Shown here piece after piece: positions 33,169 through 41,083 of a DNA stretch of 64,000 nucleotides (the stretch's first letter is position 1; the number at the start of each line of letters is the position of its first letter). This DNA is from Bacteroidaceae bacterium (GTDB taxonomy: Bacteria; Bacteroidota; Bacteroidia; Bacteroidales; Bacteroidaceae). The stretch spans positions 31,145 to 95,144 of the forward strand of contig JAGCDQ010000077.1 in assembly GCA_017651245.1 (NCBI GenBank), read 5' to 3'. Both the position numbers and the translations under genes were made by a program. Below the pieces are notes generated by a model. That model was given only the letters and a program-made list of their open reading frames with translations. It did not search any database and was not told where the DNA came from.

Positions 33169-34344
33169 ATGGGACTTAAGAAAATTCTTGACAACTTGAA
33201 GCCTACCTTCTCAGAAGGAGGTAAGCTCAGCGCTTTCGGCTCTCTTTTTGATGCAGCGGAGACATTCTTCTTTGTGCCCAACGAGACAGCCAAGGTGCGT
33301 GGCGCACAGATTCACGACGCCATCGACTCCAAGCGCTCTATCTTCTTTGTGGTGATTGCGCTGATTCCAGCCATCCTCTTCGGTATGTTCAACATCGGTT
33401 ATCAGCACGCACTCGTTACAGGTGGTTGCACTCCCGATGCTTGCCCATGTGCAGATGTCTGGGGCAACTTCCTCTACGGACTTGCCGTGATGCTTCCTAA
33501 GATTGTGGTGAGCTATGCCGTAGGTCTCGGCATCGAGATTATTGTGGCTCAGTGGAAGAAGGAAGAAGTTCACGAGGGATTCTTCGTGACGGGTATCCTC
33601 ATTCCACTCATCGTTCCTGTGAACTGCCCACTTTGGATCATCGCTGTGGCAACTGCTTTTGCTGTGATTTTTGCAAAGGAAGTGTTTGGTGGTACGGGTA
33701 TGAACATTTTCAACCCAGCCCTCGTCACTCGTGCATTCCTCTTCTTCGCTTATCCATCCATGATGTCAGGTGACAAGGTTTGGGTGAACGAGAAATATCT
33801 GGACAGCATCAATGGTCCTCTGAGCGTGGATGCAGTTTCTGCTGCCACTCCTCTTGGTCAGTTGGCTGCAGGCGACCCTGTGACTGCCACTCCTATGCAG
33901 ACCATCATCGGTACAATCCCTGGTTCCATCGGTGAAACCTCTGTGATTGCCATCCTGATTGGTGCGGTCATCCTCATCTGGGCGAACATCGCAAGCTGGA
34001 AGATTATCCTTTCCACATTTGCAGGCGGTGCCCTGATGGCTTACTTGCTCCGTTACGATGGTGCACAGAACTTCGAATGGTGGGAGCAGCTCACTGTCGG
34101 CGGTTTCTGCTTCGGTGCCGTGTTCATGACAACTGACCCTGTCACCAGTCCTCGTACAGAAGGTGGTAAGTGGATCTTCGGATTCCTCATCGGTGCCATG
34201 GCCATCATCATCCGCGTGCTCAACCCTGGTTTCCCAGAAGGTATGATGCTCGCTATCTTGCTGATGAACGTGTTTGCTCCCTTGTTCGACTATTTCTTCG
34301 TACAGGCTAATATTAACAAGCGCGCTAAGCGTGCCAAAAAGTAA
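33169..34344 (+). CDS. nqrB: Na+-translocating NADH:quinone reductase subunit B
   Basis: The protein has 391 aa from ATG 33169. It is a polytopic membrane subunit carrying riboflavin and covalent FMN. Many hydrophobic helices are visible (IFFVVIALIPAILFGMFNIG, FFVTGILIPLIVPVNCPL, AILIGAVILIWANIASW). VSAATPLGQL near residue 225 holds the candidate FMN-attachment threonine (S-A-A-T). The family relates to RnfD, but the NqrA and NqrF neighbours make this NQR. Its last two stop bases run into a strong Shine-Dalgarno sequence for nqrC. Confidence 0.96.
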   Translation: MGLKKILDNLKPTFSEGGKLSAFGSLFDAAETFFFVPNETAKVRGAQIHDAIDSKRSIFFVVIALIPAILFGMFNIGYQHALVTGGCTPDACPCADVWGNFLYGLAVMLPKIVVSYAVGLGIEIIVAQWKKEEVHEGFFVTGILIPLIVPVNCPLWIIAVATAFAVIFAKEVFGGTGMNIFNPALVTRAFLFFAYPSMMSGDKVWVNEKYLDSINGPLSVDAVSAATPLGQLAAGDPVTATPMQTIIGTIPGSIGETSVIAILIGAVILIWANIASWKIILSTFAGGALMAYLLRYDGAQNFEWWEQLTVGGFCFGAVFMTTDPVTSPRTEGGKWIFGFLIGAMAIIIRVLNPGFPEGMMLAILLMNVFAPLFDYFFVQANINKRAKRAKK

Positions 34345-34350
34345 AGGAGG
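34344..34350 (+). promoter_or_regulatory. Strong Shine-Dalgarno of nqrC
   Basis: AAGGAGG starts on the last base of the nqrB stop and lies 9 bases before the nqrC ATG. Such a site is rare in this lineage. Confidence 0.6.
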
Positions 34351-34359
34351 ACACAAGAA

Positions 34360-34989
34360 ATGGCAAAAATGAATACAAATGGCAATGCATATACTATTAT
34401 TTATGCATCCGTGATGGTCATCATCGTGGCATTCCTCCTCGCTTTCGTGGCTTCGGCTCTGAAACCGACACAGGACGCCAACGTGGCTCTCGACACGAAG
34501 AAGCAGATTCTTTCCTCTCTGAACATCCGCGACCTTGCCGATGCTGAGGCAGAAGCAAAATATACTGAGGTCATCACCAGCGGCGAACTCAACAGCCCCA
34601 CCCTCACAGCCAATGTGGATGGTGAGGAGAAGCTCATCGTTGCCGTGAAGGGTGCAGGACTTTGGGGTCCACTTTGGGGATGGGTTTCCATCAACAAGGA
34701 CGGTGAGACCGTGTATGGCACGTTCTTCAACCACGAGTCTGAGACTGCTGGTCTGGGTGCCCGCATCAAGGAGCAGTGGTTCCAGGATTTGTTCAAAGGC
34801 AAGAAGATTTATCAGGATGGCAAGGTTGCCCTGGGTGTTTACAAGCAGGGCAAGGCTCCAGCCACACTTCCTACAGAGAATTATGTAGATGCTGTGACAG
34901 GTGCGACCCTTACTTCCAATGGTGTTAACGACATGATTCAGAAGTGCCTCTCTGACAATCAGGGCGCGATTGAAGCATTTAAAAATTAA
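34360..34989 (+). CDS. nqrC: Na+-translocating NADH:quinone reductase subunit C
   Basis: The protein has 209 aa from ATG 34360. One N-terminal transmembrane helix (YTIIYASVMVIIVAFLLAF) anchors a periplasmic FMN-binding domain. GPLWGWVSINKDGETVYG and GLGARIKEQWFQDLFKGK are typical NqrC/RnfG blocks. Covalent FMN is expected on the threonine of VTGATLTSN (about residue 185). It is between nqrB and nqrD in the operon. Confidence 0.96.
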   Translation: MAKMNTNGNAYTIIYASVMVIIVAFLLAFVASALKPTQDANVALDTKKQILSSLNIRDLADAEAEAKYTEVITSGELNSPTLTANVDGEEKLIVAVKGAGLWGPLWGWVSINKDGETVYGTFFNHESETAGLGARIKEQWFQDLFKGKKIYQDGKVALGVYKQGKAPATLPTENYVDAVTGATLTSNGVNDMIQKCLSDNQGAIEAFKN

Positions 34990-34994
34990 GGAGG
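34988..34994 (+). promoter_or_regulatory. Strong Shine-Dalgarno of nqrD
   Basis: AAGGAGG overlaps the nqrC stop codon and lies 9 bases before the nqrD ATG, the same arrangement as ahead of nqrC. Confidence 0.6.
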
Positions 34995-35003
34995 ACAAAG
35001 AAT

Positions 35004-35636
35004 ATGAGTTTATTTTCTAAAGAGAATGGCGAAGTTTTCATGGGTCCGCTCAACTTGAACAACCCAATTGCAGTTCAGGTCCTCGGTATTTGTTCGGCTC
35101 TGGCTGTCACTTCGCAGTTGAAGCCTGCTATCGTGATGGGACTCTCTGTGACCGTCATCACAGCATTCGCAAACGTGATTATTTCCTTGCTGCGCAAGAC
35201 TATTCCGAACCGCATCCGCATCATCGTTCAGCTGGTGGTCGTTGCCGCTCTCGTGACGATTGTGAGCAACATCCTCAAGGCATACGTCTATGATGTGAGC
35301 GTTCAGCTTTCAGTTTACGTAGGTTTGATCATCACCAACTGTATCCTCATGGGACGTCTCGAGGCATTTGCCATGCAGAACGGTCCTTGGGAGAGTTTCC
35401 TCGATGGAATCGGCAATGGTCTCGGTTATGCAATCGTGCTCGTCGTCGTGGGTTTCGTCCGTGAGCTTCTCGGATTCGGCACCCTGTTCGACTTCCAGAT
35501 CATCCCCGACTGTGCTTACGTCGAGAACGGTGGTCTGTACCTCAACAACGGTATGATGACCATGCCAGCCATGGCGCTCATCATCGTTGCTTGCGTCATC
35601 TGGGCACATCGTGCTTATAATAAAGAAATAGAATAA
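35004..35636 (+). CDS. nqrD: Na+-translocating NADH:quinone reductase subunit D
   Basis: The protein has 210 aa from ATG 35004, with about six membrane helices. It shows the NqrD/RnfE pattern: FMGPLNLNNPIAVQVLGICS, NRIRIIVQLVVVAALVTIV, YVGLIITNCILMGRLEAFAM, and GFVRELLGFGTLFDFQII. Paralogue of NqrE, with which it forms the channel-like core binding an iron centre. Cysteines lie in GICSAL and TNCILMG. nqrE follows after 33 bases. Confidence 0.96.
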   Translation: MSLFSKENGEVFMGPLNLNNPIAVQVLGICSALAVTSQLKPAIVMGLSVTVITAFANVIISLLRKTIPNRIRIIVQLVVVAALVTIVSNILKAYVYDVSVQLSVYVGLIITNCILMGRLEAFAMQNGPWESFLDGIGNGLGYAIVLVVVGFVRELLGFGTLFDFQIIPDCAYVENGGLYLNNGMMTMPAMALIIVACVIWAHRAYNKEIE

Positions 35637-35669
35637 GTGTAACATACCTAATCAACAAAAGACAGAATT

Positions 35670-36299
35670 ATGGAACATTTCATTAGTTTGTTCGTTCGCT
35701 CCATTTTCGTGGACAACATGATTTTCGCTTTCTTCTTGGGTATGTGCTCTTATCTCGCAGTATCCAAGACAGTGAAGACATCGTTCGGACTCGGTGTGGC
35801 AGTCACCTTCGTGCTCCTCATCACCGTTCCTGTCGATTATTTGCTCCAGACGAAGGTGCTCGCCAATGGCGCTTTGGCCGAAGGCGTTGACCTGACCTTC
35901 CTTGCATTCATCCTCTTCATTGCAGTCATCGCCGGCATGGTGCAGCTCGTCGAGATGGTGGTGGAACGCTTCTCCCCTTCCCTCTACGCTGCGCTGGGTA
36001 TCTTCCTGCCGCTGATTGCCGTGAACTGTGCCATCATGGGTGCATCGCTCTTCATGCAGCAGCGCATCCTGCTCGATCCTGAGACCTCCACTCAAGCTAT
36101 CTCTGGCGTGGGCGACTGTGTGGCATACGCACTCGGTTCAGGTATCGGCTGGACACTCGCAATCGTAGGTTTGGCTGCCATCCGTGAGAAGATGGCTTAC
36201 TCTGATGTGCCAAAGCCCCTCCAGGGACTCGGCATCACATTCATCACCGTAGGTCTCATGGCAATGGCATTCATGTGTTTCTCTGGTCTCAAAATCTAA
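35670..36299 (+). CDS. nqrE: Na+-translocating NADH:quinone reductase subunit E
   Basis: The protein has 209 aa from ATG 35670, with about six membrane helices. [20 protein letters not shown] at the start, then [26 protein letters not shown] and [19 protein letters not shown] are diagnostic of NqrE/RnfA. The cysteines in LGMCSYL and VNCAIMG are the expected iron ligands together with those of NqrD. nqrF follows after 17 bases. Confidence 0.96.
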   Translation: MEHFISLFVRSIFVDNMIFAFFLGMCSYLAVSKTVKTSFGLGVAVTFVLLITVPVDYLLQTKVLANGALAEGVDLTFLAFILFIAVIAGMVQLVEMVVERFSPSLYAALGIFLPLIAVNCAIMGASLFMQQRILLDPETSTQAISGVGDCVAYALGSGIGWTLAIVGLAAIREKMAYSDVPKPLQGLGITFITVGLMAMAFMCFSGLKI

Positions 36300-36316
36300 A
36301 AGAAAGGACATAGCAA

Positions 36317-37603
36317 ATGGATATGACATTTATATTATATAGTATAGGAGTGTTCTTGGTGATCGTGCTCGTGCTCGTCATCATCCTCCTTGTTGCTAAG
36401 AAGTACCTTTCTCCAAGCGGTAATGTCACCATTACCATCAACGGAAAGGATAAGCTCGAAGTGGAACAAGGCTCCAGCCTGCTCTCCACCCTCGCAGCTC
36501 ACGACGTTTACCTTCCCTCAGCCTGCGGCGGCAAGGGCTCTTGCGGACAGTGCAAGTGCCAGGTGGTAGCCGGCGGCGGCGAGATTCTCGACTCAGAGAA
36601 GGGACACTTCACCCGCAAGCAGATCAAGTCAGGCTATCGTCTCGGCTGCCAGTGCAAGGTGAAGGGCGACCTCGAAATCAAGGTGGACGACTCAGTGATG
36701 GGCGTAAAGGAATGGGAATGCACCGTGATTGGCAACAAGAACGTGGCAACCTTCATCAAGGAATACAAAGTGGCCCTGCCTCCAGGCGAGCACATGGACT
36801 TCGAGCCAGGTTCCTACGCACAGATCAAGATTCCACCCTTCTTCATCGACTACGACAAGGACATCGACAAGAGCCTCATTGGCGACACCTACCTCCCTGC
36901 ATGGGAGAAGTTCGGACTCTTCCCACTCAAGTGCGTCAACGAGACCCCGACCATCCGTGCATACTCCATGGCGAACTATCCCGACGAAGGCGACATCATC
37001 ACCCTCAACGTCCGCATCGCCACACCTCCATTCAAGCCAAAGGACCAGGGTCCGGGCTTCATGGACGTGAACCCAGGTATCGCATCCTCTTACATCTTCT
37101 CGCTCAAGCCGGGCGACAAGGTCATCATGTCAGGACCTTACGGAGAGTTCCGTCCACAGTACGGCACAGGTCGTGAGATGATATGGGTCGGCGGTGGCGC
37201 CGGCATGGCTCCGCTCCGTGCACAGATCATGCACATGCTCAAGGGCAACGGCATCGCACCCGAAGACCGTCAGCGCCCAATGCACTACTTCTACGGAGCA
37301 CGTGCCCTCGAGGAGATTCCATTCCTCGACGACTTCCTCGCCCTCGACAAGGAGTTCGAGAACTTCCACTTCCACCTCGCCCTCGACCGTCCCGATCCGA
37401 AGGCAGACGAGGCAGGCATCAAGTACACGCCAGGATTCGTGGCACCAGTGATGGGCGACACCTATCTCAAGCAGCATGAGAATCCAGAAGACTGCGAGTA
37501 CTACCTCTGCGGTCCTCCAATGATGGCAAAGACCGTGCTCGACCTGCTCCACTCCCTCGGCGTCGAAGACGACATGATCCGATTCGACAATTTTGGTGGA
37601 TGA
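36317..37603 (+). CDS. nqrF: Na+-translocating NADH:quinone reductase subunit F
   Basis: The protein has 428 aa from ATG 36317. It takes electrons from NADH and passes them into the pump. An N-terminal membrane helix (ILYSIGVFLVIVLVLVIILL) precedes a 2Fe-2S ferredoxin domain with C70, C76, C79 and C111, an FAD-binding domain with RAYSMANYPDE, and an NADH-binding domain with GGGAGMAPLRAQI. The C-terminus DMIRFDNFGG is typical. Codon use is GC-richer than in the genes around it. A hairpin with T-rich arms follows the stop. Last gene of the operon. Confidence 0.97.
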   Translation: MDMTFILYSIGVFLVIVLVLVIILLVAKKYLSPSGNVTITINGKDKLEVEQGSSLLSTLAAHDVYLPSACGGKGSCGQCKCQVVAGGGEILDSEKGHFTRKQIKSGYRLGCQCKVKGDLEIKVDDSVMGVKEWECTVIGNKNVATFIKEYKVALPPGEHMDFEPGSYAQIKIPPFFIDYDKDIDKSLIGDTYLPAWEKFGLFPLKCVNETPTIRAYSMANYPDEGDIITLNVRIATPPFKPKDQGPGFMDVNPGIASSYIFSLKPGDKVIMSGPYGEFRPQYGTGREMIWVGGGAGMAPLRAQIMHMLKGNGIAPEDRQRPMHYFYGARALEEIPFLDDFLALDKEFENFHFHLALDRPDPKADEAGIKYTPGFVAPVMGDTYLKQHENPEDCEYYLCGPPMMAKTVLDLLHSLGVEDDMIRFDNFGG

Positions 37604-37607
37604 CGTA

Positions 37608-37640
37608 GGAGAAAAAGGTTAATAATCTTTTTCTTCTCGA
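37608..37640 (+). terminator. Weak hairpin after nqrF
   Basis: agaaaaag and ctttttct pair in an A/T-rich stem just past the nqrF stop. Confidence 0.45.
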
Positions 37641-37743
37641 CAGGGGATGGTAGTAGCTTTCTGGGAGGCAAGGACACGAAGCCGAAGCAGAAAGCGAACG
37701 AACATCGGTGGGAGACTATCGGTGGAAAAGAACATATACACGC

Positions 37744-37780
37744 AAAAAGGAAGGACGTATCCCAACGCCCTTCCTTTTTT
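37744..37780. terminator. Bidirectional terminator between nqrF and the HU-like gene
   Basis: aaggaagg(a)cgt and acg(c)ccttcctt pair, with an A tract on the left and a T tract on the right, so it works in both directions for the two converging genes. Confidence 0.7.
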
Positions 37781-37812
37781 TCATTCACTCATTCTTTCAT
37801 ACTTGCATTCCC

Positions 37813-38436
37813 TCATTTCCTCAACACATACACCTTCGCCGAATAACTACCCTCCGACGTGATGCCCGTCGCCACGTCCCTCGCCCACTTCCGCAGCTCC
37901 AGCGAAGCCGCCGTCCGCGACAGCCCCACCAACCGGTAATAGTCACCCAGCCGCATCACCGTGTGCTCACGCAAAAACCTCCTTGCCTTCTCCAGCCGCT
38001 GCTCCTCCGTATATTTCGATTTCCGAATCCGCGACACCGCCCCCTTCTCCAACTTGCACCTCAAGTCCAACTTCTTCACCAACCCCTTGTCCGCCCTGAA
38101 ACTCACACCCGTCACATGCAGGCTCCTCGCATTCCGCTTCGGTCCCTCACCGTCCAGAGCCTCCGTCTCAGCATCCTCCCTCAGCCCAATCTTCGGCGTC
38201 AGCGTCCCCAGTCCGTCAATGTGCACGCTGAATCCCCTCGTCATGTTCCTCACCATCCCCTCCACCAGCGTCGTCACCACACCCTTCATCTCCGCCTCCG
38301 AAAACGTCGTGCCCCGAGCACACTCACGAGCCAGTTCCTCCAGCCCCACCGTCCCGTTCGACTTCAACCTATAACACACCTGCTTCACGCCACTCTGGCG
38401 CATATCTGCCATTTCCTTTTTGATGTACTTTGCCAT
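37813..38436 (-). CDS. HU-like DNA-binding protein with a C-terminal helix-turn-helix region
   Basis: The protein has 207 aa from ATG 38436. Residues about 1-125 have the HU/IHF-like pattern of the Bacteroidetes HU group (VGLEELARECARGTTFSEAE, then FSVHIDGLGTLTPKIG). The C-terminal part is basic with a likely winged-helix or helix-turn-helix (EKARRFLREHTVMRLGDYYR, then LVGLSRTAASLELRKWARD). The strand is strongly GC- and arginine-biased. Its promoter (38514-38545) is flanked upstream by a 21-bp repeat array. It probably binds DNA; its targets are unknown. Confidence 0.8.
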   Translation of the reverse strand: MAKYIKKEMADMRQSGVKQVCYRLKSNGTVGLEELARECARGTTFSEAEMKGVVTTLVEGMVRNMTRGFSVHIDGLGTLTPKIGLREDAETEALDGEGPKRNARSLHVTGVSFRADKGLVKKLDLRCKLEKGAVSRIRKSKYTEEQRLEKARRFLREHTVMRLGDYYRLVGLSRTAASLELRKWARDVATGITSEGSYSAKVYVLRK

Positions 38437-38513
38437 ACTCCCTAATGAATTTTATTGTTGGTACTGATGAATCAAATAGTTGATACTGATGATTTTTTTC
38501 ATCCATACCGCTG

Positions 38514-38545
38514 CAAAGTTACAATCTACCAAGCTAATTTCCAAA
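38514..38545 (-). promoter_or_regulatory. Promoter of the second HU-like gene
   Basis: The minus strand reads TTTG (38545-38542), 20 bases, then TAACTTTG (38521-38514). The repeat array at 38566-38649 begins 20 bases upstream of the -33 box. Confidence 0.7.
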
Positions 38546-38565
38546 TTCTCCACGATGAATTTTAT

Positions 38566-38649
38566 ATTCCAAAACGTAGAATAAATATTCCAAGTCACAG
38601 AATATTCATTCCAAGTCTTAGAATATATATTCAAAGACTTGGAATAAAG
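38566..38649. repeat. Four-unit 21-bp repeat array upstream of the HU-like gene
   Basis: Units start at 38566, 38587, 38608 and 38629 with an exact 21-base period. Units 2 and 3 share attccaagtc..agaatat; the fourth is rearranged so that attccaagtctt (38608) and aagacttggaat (38634) form a 12-bp inverted repeat. The two-helical-turn period suggests protein binding on one face of the DNA. Confidence 0.8.
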
Positions 38650-38795
38650 AATTGAATTAGATGAGAGAAAGAATTATCCGTGGTGAACAGAAAAATTCTT
38701 AATGGAGAAAAGAAAAATTGACCATGACAACACAAATCATTGATACCAATCCCCCTCTGCCCACTCCCCTCCATCTTCATTTTTTCTCCCATTTC

Positions 38796-38827
38796 TTTGT
38801 CTATTCCAATCCTTTTCCGTAATTTTG
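38796..38827 (+). promoter_or_regulatory. Promoter of the 222-aa gene
   Basis: TTTG at 38796-38799, 20 bases, then TAATTTTG at 38820-38827, 35 bases before the ATG at 38862. Confidence 0.65.
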
Positions 38828-38861
38828 CCCTCGCATTCCACAAGTTCTAAATCGAAAAACA

Positions 38862-39530
38862 ATGGCGGAAAATCGTTTCTTTATCCCCTTCAAGGGAATG
38901 GAGTATGAGAAAGGTATCTGCGGGAAGAAGGTCTTTGTCGTTGGTGCCAGTTTCTATTGTAATAAATACGATTGCAAGTTTTTCAGCGATTGCACCAGCC
39001 CCGAGAAGAAGGATTCGAGTGCCTACAACACGAACTGCCCTGCATATGCGGAGACGGGAGCAGAATTGAGGAATGAACCGTCATATGCCATTGATGAATA
39101 CTATCCAGCCTATCAGAGATTCGCCAAGATGATGTGCCAGTTTGTGGATGATGAGGTGGAAGACGTATGGCAGCGGATGGCATTTACGAACTATGTGCAG
39201 TTCTTTGTGCCGACTGTTAACACATATAAAGACTATTTGAGTGAGCGGGATTTCGAGGCATTCAAGGAGAGTATTGTGGAGCTACAGCCTGATGTCGTGA
39301 TTTCATGGGGCATGGTGACGATAGATGATGTGAGAGAAGGGAATCCATACGTCATTGACAGAGAAAAACTTCCAGACTCCGAGTGGTATATCTGCCACCT
39401 TGCCGTGCCAGGGGTTGAACACCCCATCACCCTTGTCTGCTGCTTCCATCCATCATCTCGTGACTGGAATCAGGACTACAAGAAATGCTCGAAATATCTG
39501 AAGAAAGCATTAACCCTTAAAACTAAGTGA
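38862..39530 (+). CDS. Possible uracil-DNA-glycosylase-fold protein
   Basis: The protein has 222 aa from ATG 38862. KVFVVGASFYCNKYDCKFFS near the N-terminus looks like a first Rossmann-like strand and loop; QPDVVISWGMVTIDD follows in the middle; and LVCCFHPSSRDWNQDY near the C-terminus resembles the HPS motif of the uracil-DNA glycosylase superfamily. Six cysteines in the first 70 residues (CNKYDC, CTSPEK, NCPAY) could bind a metal or cluster. There is no signal peptide. The assignment is inference from motif shape; an unrelated nucleotide-binding protein is possible. A small membrane-protein gene follows after one base. Confidence 0.5.
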   Translation: MAENRFFIPFKGMEYEKGICGKKVFVVGASFYCNKYDCKFFSDCTSPEKKDSSAYNTNCPAYAETGAELRNEPSYAIDEYYPAYQRFAKMMCQFVDDEVEDVWQRMAFTNYVQFFVPTVNTYKDYLSERDFEAFKESIVELQPDVVISWGMVTIDDVREGNPYVIDREKLPDSEWYICHLAVPGVEHPITLVCCFHPSSRDWNQDYKKCSKYLKKALTLKTK

Positions 39531-39531
39531 T

Positions 39532-39921
39532 ATGAAAACATTTATCAGCTGGCTACTCGCCAACATCCAGCCTTTATCCGTGATTGGCTTTATAGTCCTT
39601 ATCTTGGAATATGCGTCGTTCCATGATGCAGATTTTTCTAGTAGCGAAAGAACGCACAAAATGATTACGGCGTTGAGCGTCGTGCAAATACCTGTTGCGC
39701 TGGTGTTCGCAATTTGGGCTGCCAAGTTCACATACCAGAACTTTGACGAAGTATGGTCGCGCAGAATGAGCTGGAACAACAGCAATGTTGACAAGATGAA
39801 CTCCAGATTCAATTACACCTCCAAAGTCTTTTTCCATTCCCTGCTGGCAGGTGTGGGCATCACTGGCATCCTCTTTTTCATAGGATGGCTGATTATGAGA
39901 ATTATTGAAATCAATGTTTAA
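39532..39921 (+). CDS. Small membrane protein (129 aa)
   Basis: It starts at ATG 39532, one base after the stop of the preceding gene, so translation is probably coupled. There are three likely membrane helices (PLSVIGFIVLILEYASF, ALSVVQIPVALVFAIWAA, LAGVGITGILFFIGWLIM), with a charged loop (SRRMSWNNSNVDKMNSRFN) between the second and third. No family is recognised. A perfect terminator follows. Confidence 0.6.
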   Translation: MKTFISWLLANIQPLSVIGFIVLILEYASFHDADFSSSERTHKMITALSVVQIPVALVFAIWAAKFTYQNFDEVWSRRMSWNNSNVDKMNSRFNYTSKVFFHSLLAGVGITGILFFIGWLIMRIIEINV

Positions 39922-39943
39922 ATATAGTAATATGATATCACTC

Positions 39944-39980
39944 AATCGGCTCAGACACTTGTACGTCTGAGCCGATTCTT
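39944..39980 (+). terminator. Terminator after the small membrane protein
   Basis: aatcggctcagac and gtctgagccgatt form a perfect 13-bp stem with an 8-base loop, followed by a T-rich tail. It may also serve the leftward kduI gene. Confidence 0.8.
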
Positions 39981-40075
39981 ATTCTTATTTGAGCCGATTT
40001 CATCAACCGAGTTTCGTTTCTCTGTCAAGGGATGATTTCTGCTATTCGATGGCAATCCACTTCAATATATATATC

Positions 40076-41050
40076 TTACTGAAGGTCTGTAACCTTGATG
40101 ACATCCTTATCGTTGTAATCAAGATTTTCACCAGCCATACCCCAAATGAAAGTGTAATAGTAAGTGGCAGAGGCGGCGTGGATAGACCATTCGGGCGACA
40201 TGATAGCCTGCTCGTTGTGGAGCCAAACCACACGACTCTCTTGTGGTTCGCCCATGATGTGGCTAATGGTCTGACCTTCGGGCAGGTTGAAGTAGTAGTA
40301 TGCCTCGATACGGCGACCATGCGTGTGGGGTGGCATCGTGTTCCACACACTACCCTCTTGCAACTGCGTCAATCCCATCTGCAACTGGCAGGGACCTTCC
40401 TCGAGAGAGGTGTTGACAATCAGCTGATAGATGGTGCGCTGATTCGACTCTGCCAGCGTGCCCAGTGGACCTGTGACAGTAGCCTTCAACGACTGAATCT
40501 TCCCATTCTTGCGACCATCCAGCGTCACCCATTGTGTCTTGTAGTGCTGATGAGCGGTGGCAGAATTGATATAGAATTTAGCAGGTTTGTTGGGGTCTTT
40601 GGAACGGAAGATGACTTCCTGATTAGACTCGATGCTCTTCCCGTTCTTGTCCTTTCCAAGATTTCCACGTCCGATGTACAATGCCTCCTTGGCACCCAAC
40701 GGATACTCCACGCCATCCACAATCACCACACCATCGCCAGCCGTGTTGACAATGCCGATTTCACGGTTGTAGAGGAAATAAGGTGCACGAAGTTCAGGGA
40801 ATGCCTCCAACTTCAAGTCCTTGGTGACAGGCATCGCACCACCAAAGATGAAACGGTCATAATGGGAGTAAGTGAGGTTGATTTCATTGGGCACCATCAC
40901 CTTCTCCATCACAAAGCGGTCACGAAGCGTCTGGGTGTCGTAGTGCTTCACATCGGCAGGATGACAAGCGGTCTGGAAACTTACCTTCATCTGTGCGGAA
41001 GCACTCATTGATACAGCCACGAATGCTGCAAGTAAAAGATTTTTCTTCAT
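40076..41050 (-). CDS. KduI-type uronate isomerase with a signal peptide
   Basis: The protein has 324 aa from ATG 41050. KduI converts 5-keto-4-deoxyuronate to 2,5-diketo-3-deoxygluconate in pectin and glycosaminoglycan breakdown. Family blocks are plain: [49 protein letters not shown] and [10 protein letters not shown]. The metal ligands H-x-H, E and the later H are all present. Unusually, the protein begins [20 protein letters not shown], a clean type I signal peptide, whereas KduI is normally cytoplasmic. It follows the PTS IIC gene by 33 bases and has no promoter of its own, so the two are co-transcribed. Confidence 0.88.
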   Translation of the reverse strand: MKKNLLLAAFVAVSMSASAQMKVSFQTACHPADVKHYDTQTLRDRFVMEKVMVPNEINLTYSHYDRFIFGGAMPVTKDLKLEAFPELRAPYFLYNREIGIVNTAGDGVVIVDGVEYPLGAKEALYIGRGNLGKDKNGKSIESNQEVIFRSKDPNKPAKFYINSATAHQHYKTQWVTLDGRKNGKIQSLKATVTGPLGTLAESNQRTIYQLIVNTSLEEGPCQLQMGLTQLQEGSVWNTMPPHTHGRRIEAYYYFNLPEGQTISHIMGEPQESRVVWLHNEQAIMSPEWSIHAASATYYYTFIWGMAGENLDYNDKDVIKVTDLQ

Positions 41051-41083
41051 ATGATTAAGTTAGTCAATTAGTATAGTCTTTGG

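Noticed and set aside
33766-34998. Minus-strand frame of 410 codons
   Set aside because: It lies fully opposite nqrB and nqrC; His/Asp-rich composition of an antisense shadow.
37708-38445. Plus-strand frame of 245 codons
   Set aside because: It is antisense to the HU-like gene and its product is Pro/His/Arg-rich low complexity, typical of a shadow of a GC-biased gene.
38566-38649. Possible CRISPR array
   Set aside because: Units are contiguous with no spacers, and no cas genes are present anywhere in the window.
38452-38655. Short frames on both strands over the 21-bp array
   Set aside because: They are open only because the repeat period is a multiple of three; the products are simple 7-residue repeats.
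39989-41011. Plus-strand frame of 340 codons
   Set aside because: Antisense to the KduI-type gene, which is certain from its motifs.
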